Positions 5,891 to 6,299 of a stretch of DNA of 6,299 bases are shown here, piece after piece; positions within the stretch are counted from its first letter, which is position 1, and every line of letters starts with the position of its first letter. The stretch spans positions 1-6,299 of the forward strand of contig JAITIS010000082.1 of the NCBI GenBank assembly GCA_031279305.1, read 5' to 3'. This DNA comes from Candidatus Margulisiibacteriota bacterium (lineage in GTDB: Bacteria > Margulisbacteria > Termititenacia > Termititenacales > Termititenacaceae). A program made the translations under genes and the position numbers. The notes beneath the pieces were generated by a model. That model was not told the DNA's origin. It worked only from the letters and a program-made list of their open reading frames with translations, and did no database searches.

Positions 5891-6299
5891 TACTTTTTCG
5901 GCGCGTCTTTTTTAGCGTCGGCCGCGGGAGTTTTCGCCTCGGCTTTGGGCGCCTCGCCCGGTTTGGCCTCGGCCTCGCCTTCCGCTTTCTGGGCGGTCGC
6001 CGGCACTTCCGCGGTCGCGGCAGCCGGAGCGGCCTCCTCGACTTTCAGCTCGCGCGGCACTTCGGCGTGGACTATTTCCTGTCCGGCCGGCAGCTCGATC
6101 GTGATGTTAGGCAGTTTTAAGTCGCCGATGCGCACCGCGTCGTGCGGATTTTCCAGCCGGGAAATATCAACCTCGATGACCGCCGGGATTTCCAGAGGCA
6201 GGCATCTGATCGGCAGTTCGTGCACAGCCTGCGCCAGCACAAGCCCCAGTTTGACCGCCGGACACTCACCCGCGAGCTTGACCGGCACTTTTACCGAGA
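5890..6299 (-). CDS. rplY: Ribosomal protein bL25 (CTC form), 5' end outside the window
   Basis: The visible 135 codons are the C-terminal part of the two-domain bL25/CTC protein, which binds 5S rRNA on the large ribosomal subunit. The TL5-like beta domain is recognisable from VPVKLAGE, then GLVLAQAVHELPIRCLPLEIP, IEVDISRLE and a valine-rich strand with PAGQEIVHAEVP. The frame stays open to the right edge without a stop, so the N-terminal 5S rRNA-binding domain lies outside. The GTG at 6288 is an internal valine, not the start. The last 50 or so residues are a low-complexity tail rich in Ala, Glu, Lys and Pro and ending in DAPKK, a kind of extension often seen on CTC-type proteins. The TAA overlaps the pyrE ATG by one base, so both genes are surely on one transcript. 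Confidence 0.93.
   Translation of the reverse strand, partial: SVKVPVKLAGECPAVKLGLVLAQAVHELPIRCLPLEIPAVIEVDISRLENPHDAVRIGDLKLPNITIELPAGQEIVHAEVPRELKVEEAAPAAATAEVPATAQKAEGEAEAKPGEAPKAEAKTPAADAKKDAPKK

Noticed and set aside
6286..6288. GTG as the start codon of the bL25 gene
   Set aside because: The frame continues upstream to the window edge, and the sequence here is the middle of the conserved bL25 beta domain, so it is an internal valine.

Overview
This is a bacterial chromosomal window of roughly even base composition. On the right is a minus-strand block of housekeeping genes; on the left is a short accessory patch with phage character. The lineage cannot be assigned from the sequence. 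The DnaE keeps a complete PHP metal site, and PyrE resembles the short 'DKYLF' form of orotate phosphoribosyltransferase. There are no RNA genes, insertion sequences or CRISPR arrays that I can see.

Layout, left to right. Positions 1-481 (minus) hold the N-terminal 160 residues of a phage tail-collar/tail-fibre protein that runs off the left edge. Positions 482-679 are an AT-rich divergent intergenic region with two perfect 16-bp palindromes, almost certainly operators. Positions 680-898 (plus) encode a 72-residue XRE-family regulator, the likely ligand of those operators. Its stop codon overlaps the stop of the convergent dnaE by 4 bp.

From 895 to the right edge every gene is on the minus strand. 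In transcription order they are: the C-terminal part of ribosomal protein bL25/CTC (5' end outside the window), pyrE (start overlapping the bL25 stop), a 115-bp gap with a candidate promoter, an ORF6N-domain gene, yraN (TTG start 2 bp after the ORF6N stop) and dnaE (13 bp after yraN). The block mixes translation, pyrimidine synthesis and replication functions. The ORF6N gene looks like a later guest: this domain is known from phages and mobile elements, and it sits between pyrE and yraN.

The points most worth following are the paired operators (symmetry-preserving differences, centres 53 bp apart), a perfect 29-bp inverted repeat inside the conserved part of the ORF6N gene, and the tail-collar/regulator pair directly against dnaE. 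No complete novel system is proven here. The left-hand accessory patch continues outside the window and is the place to look.
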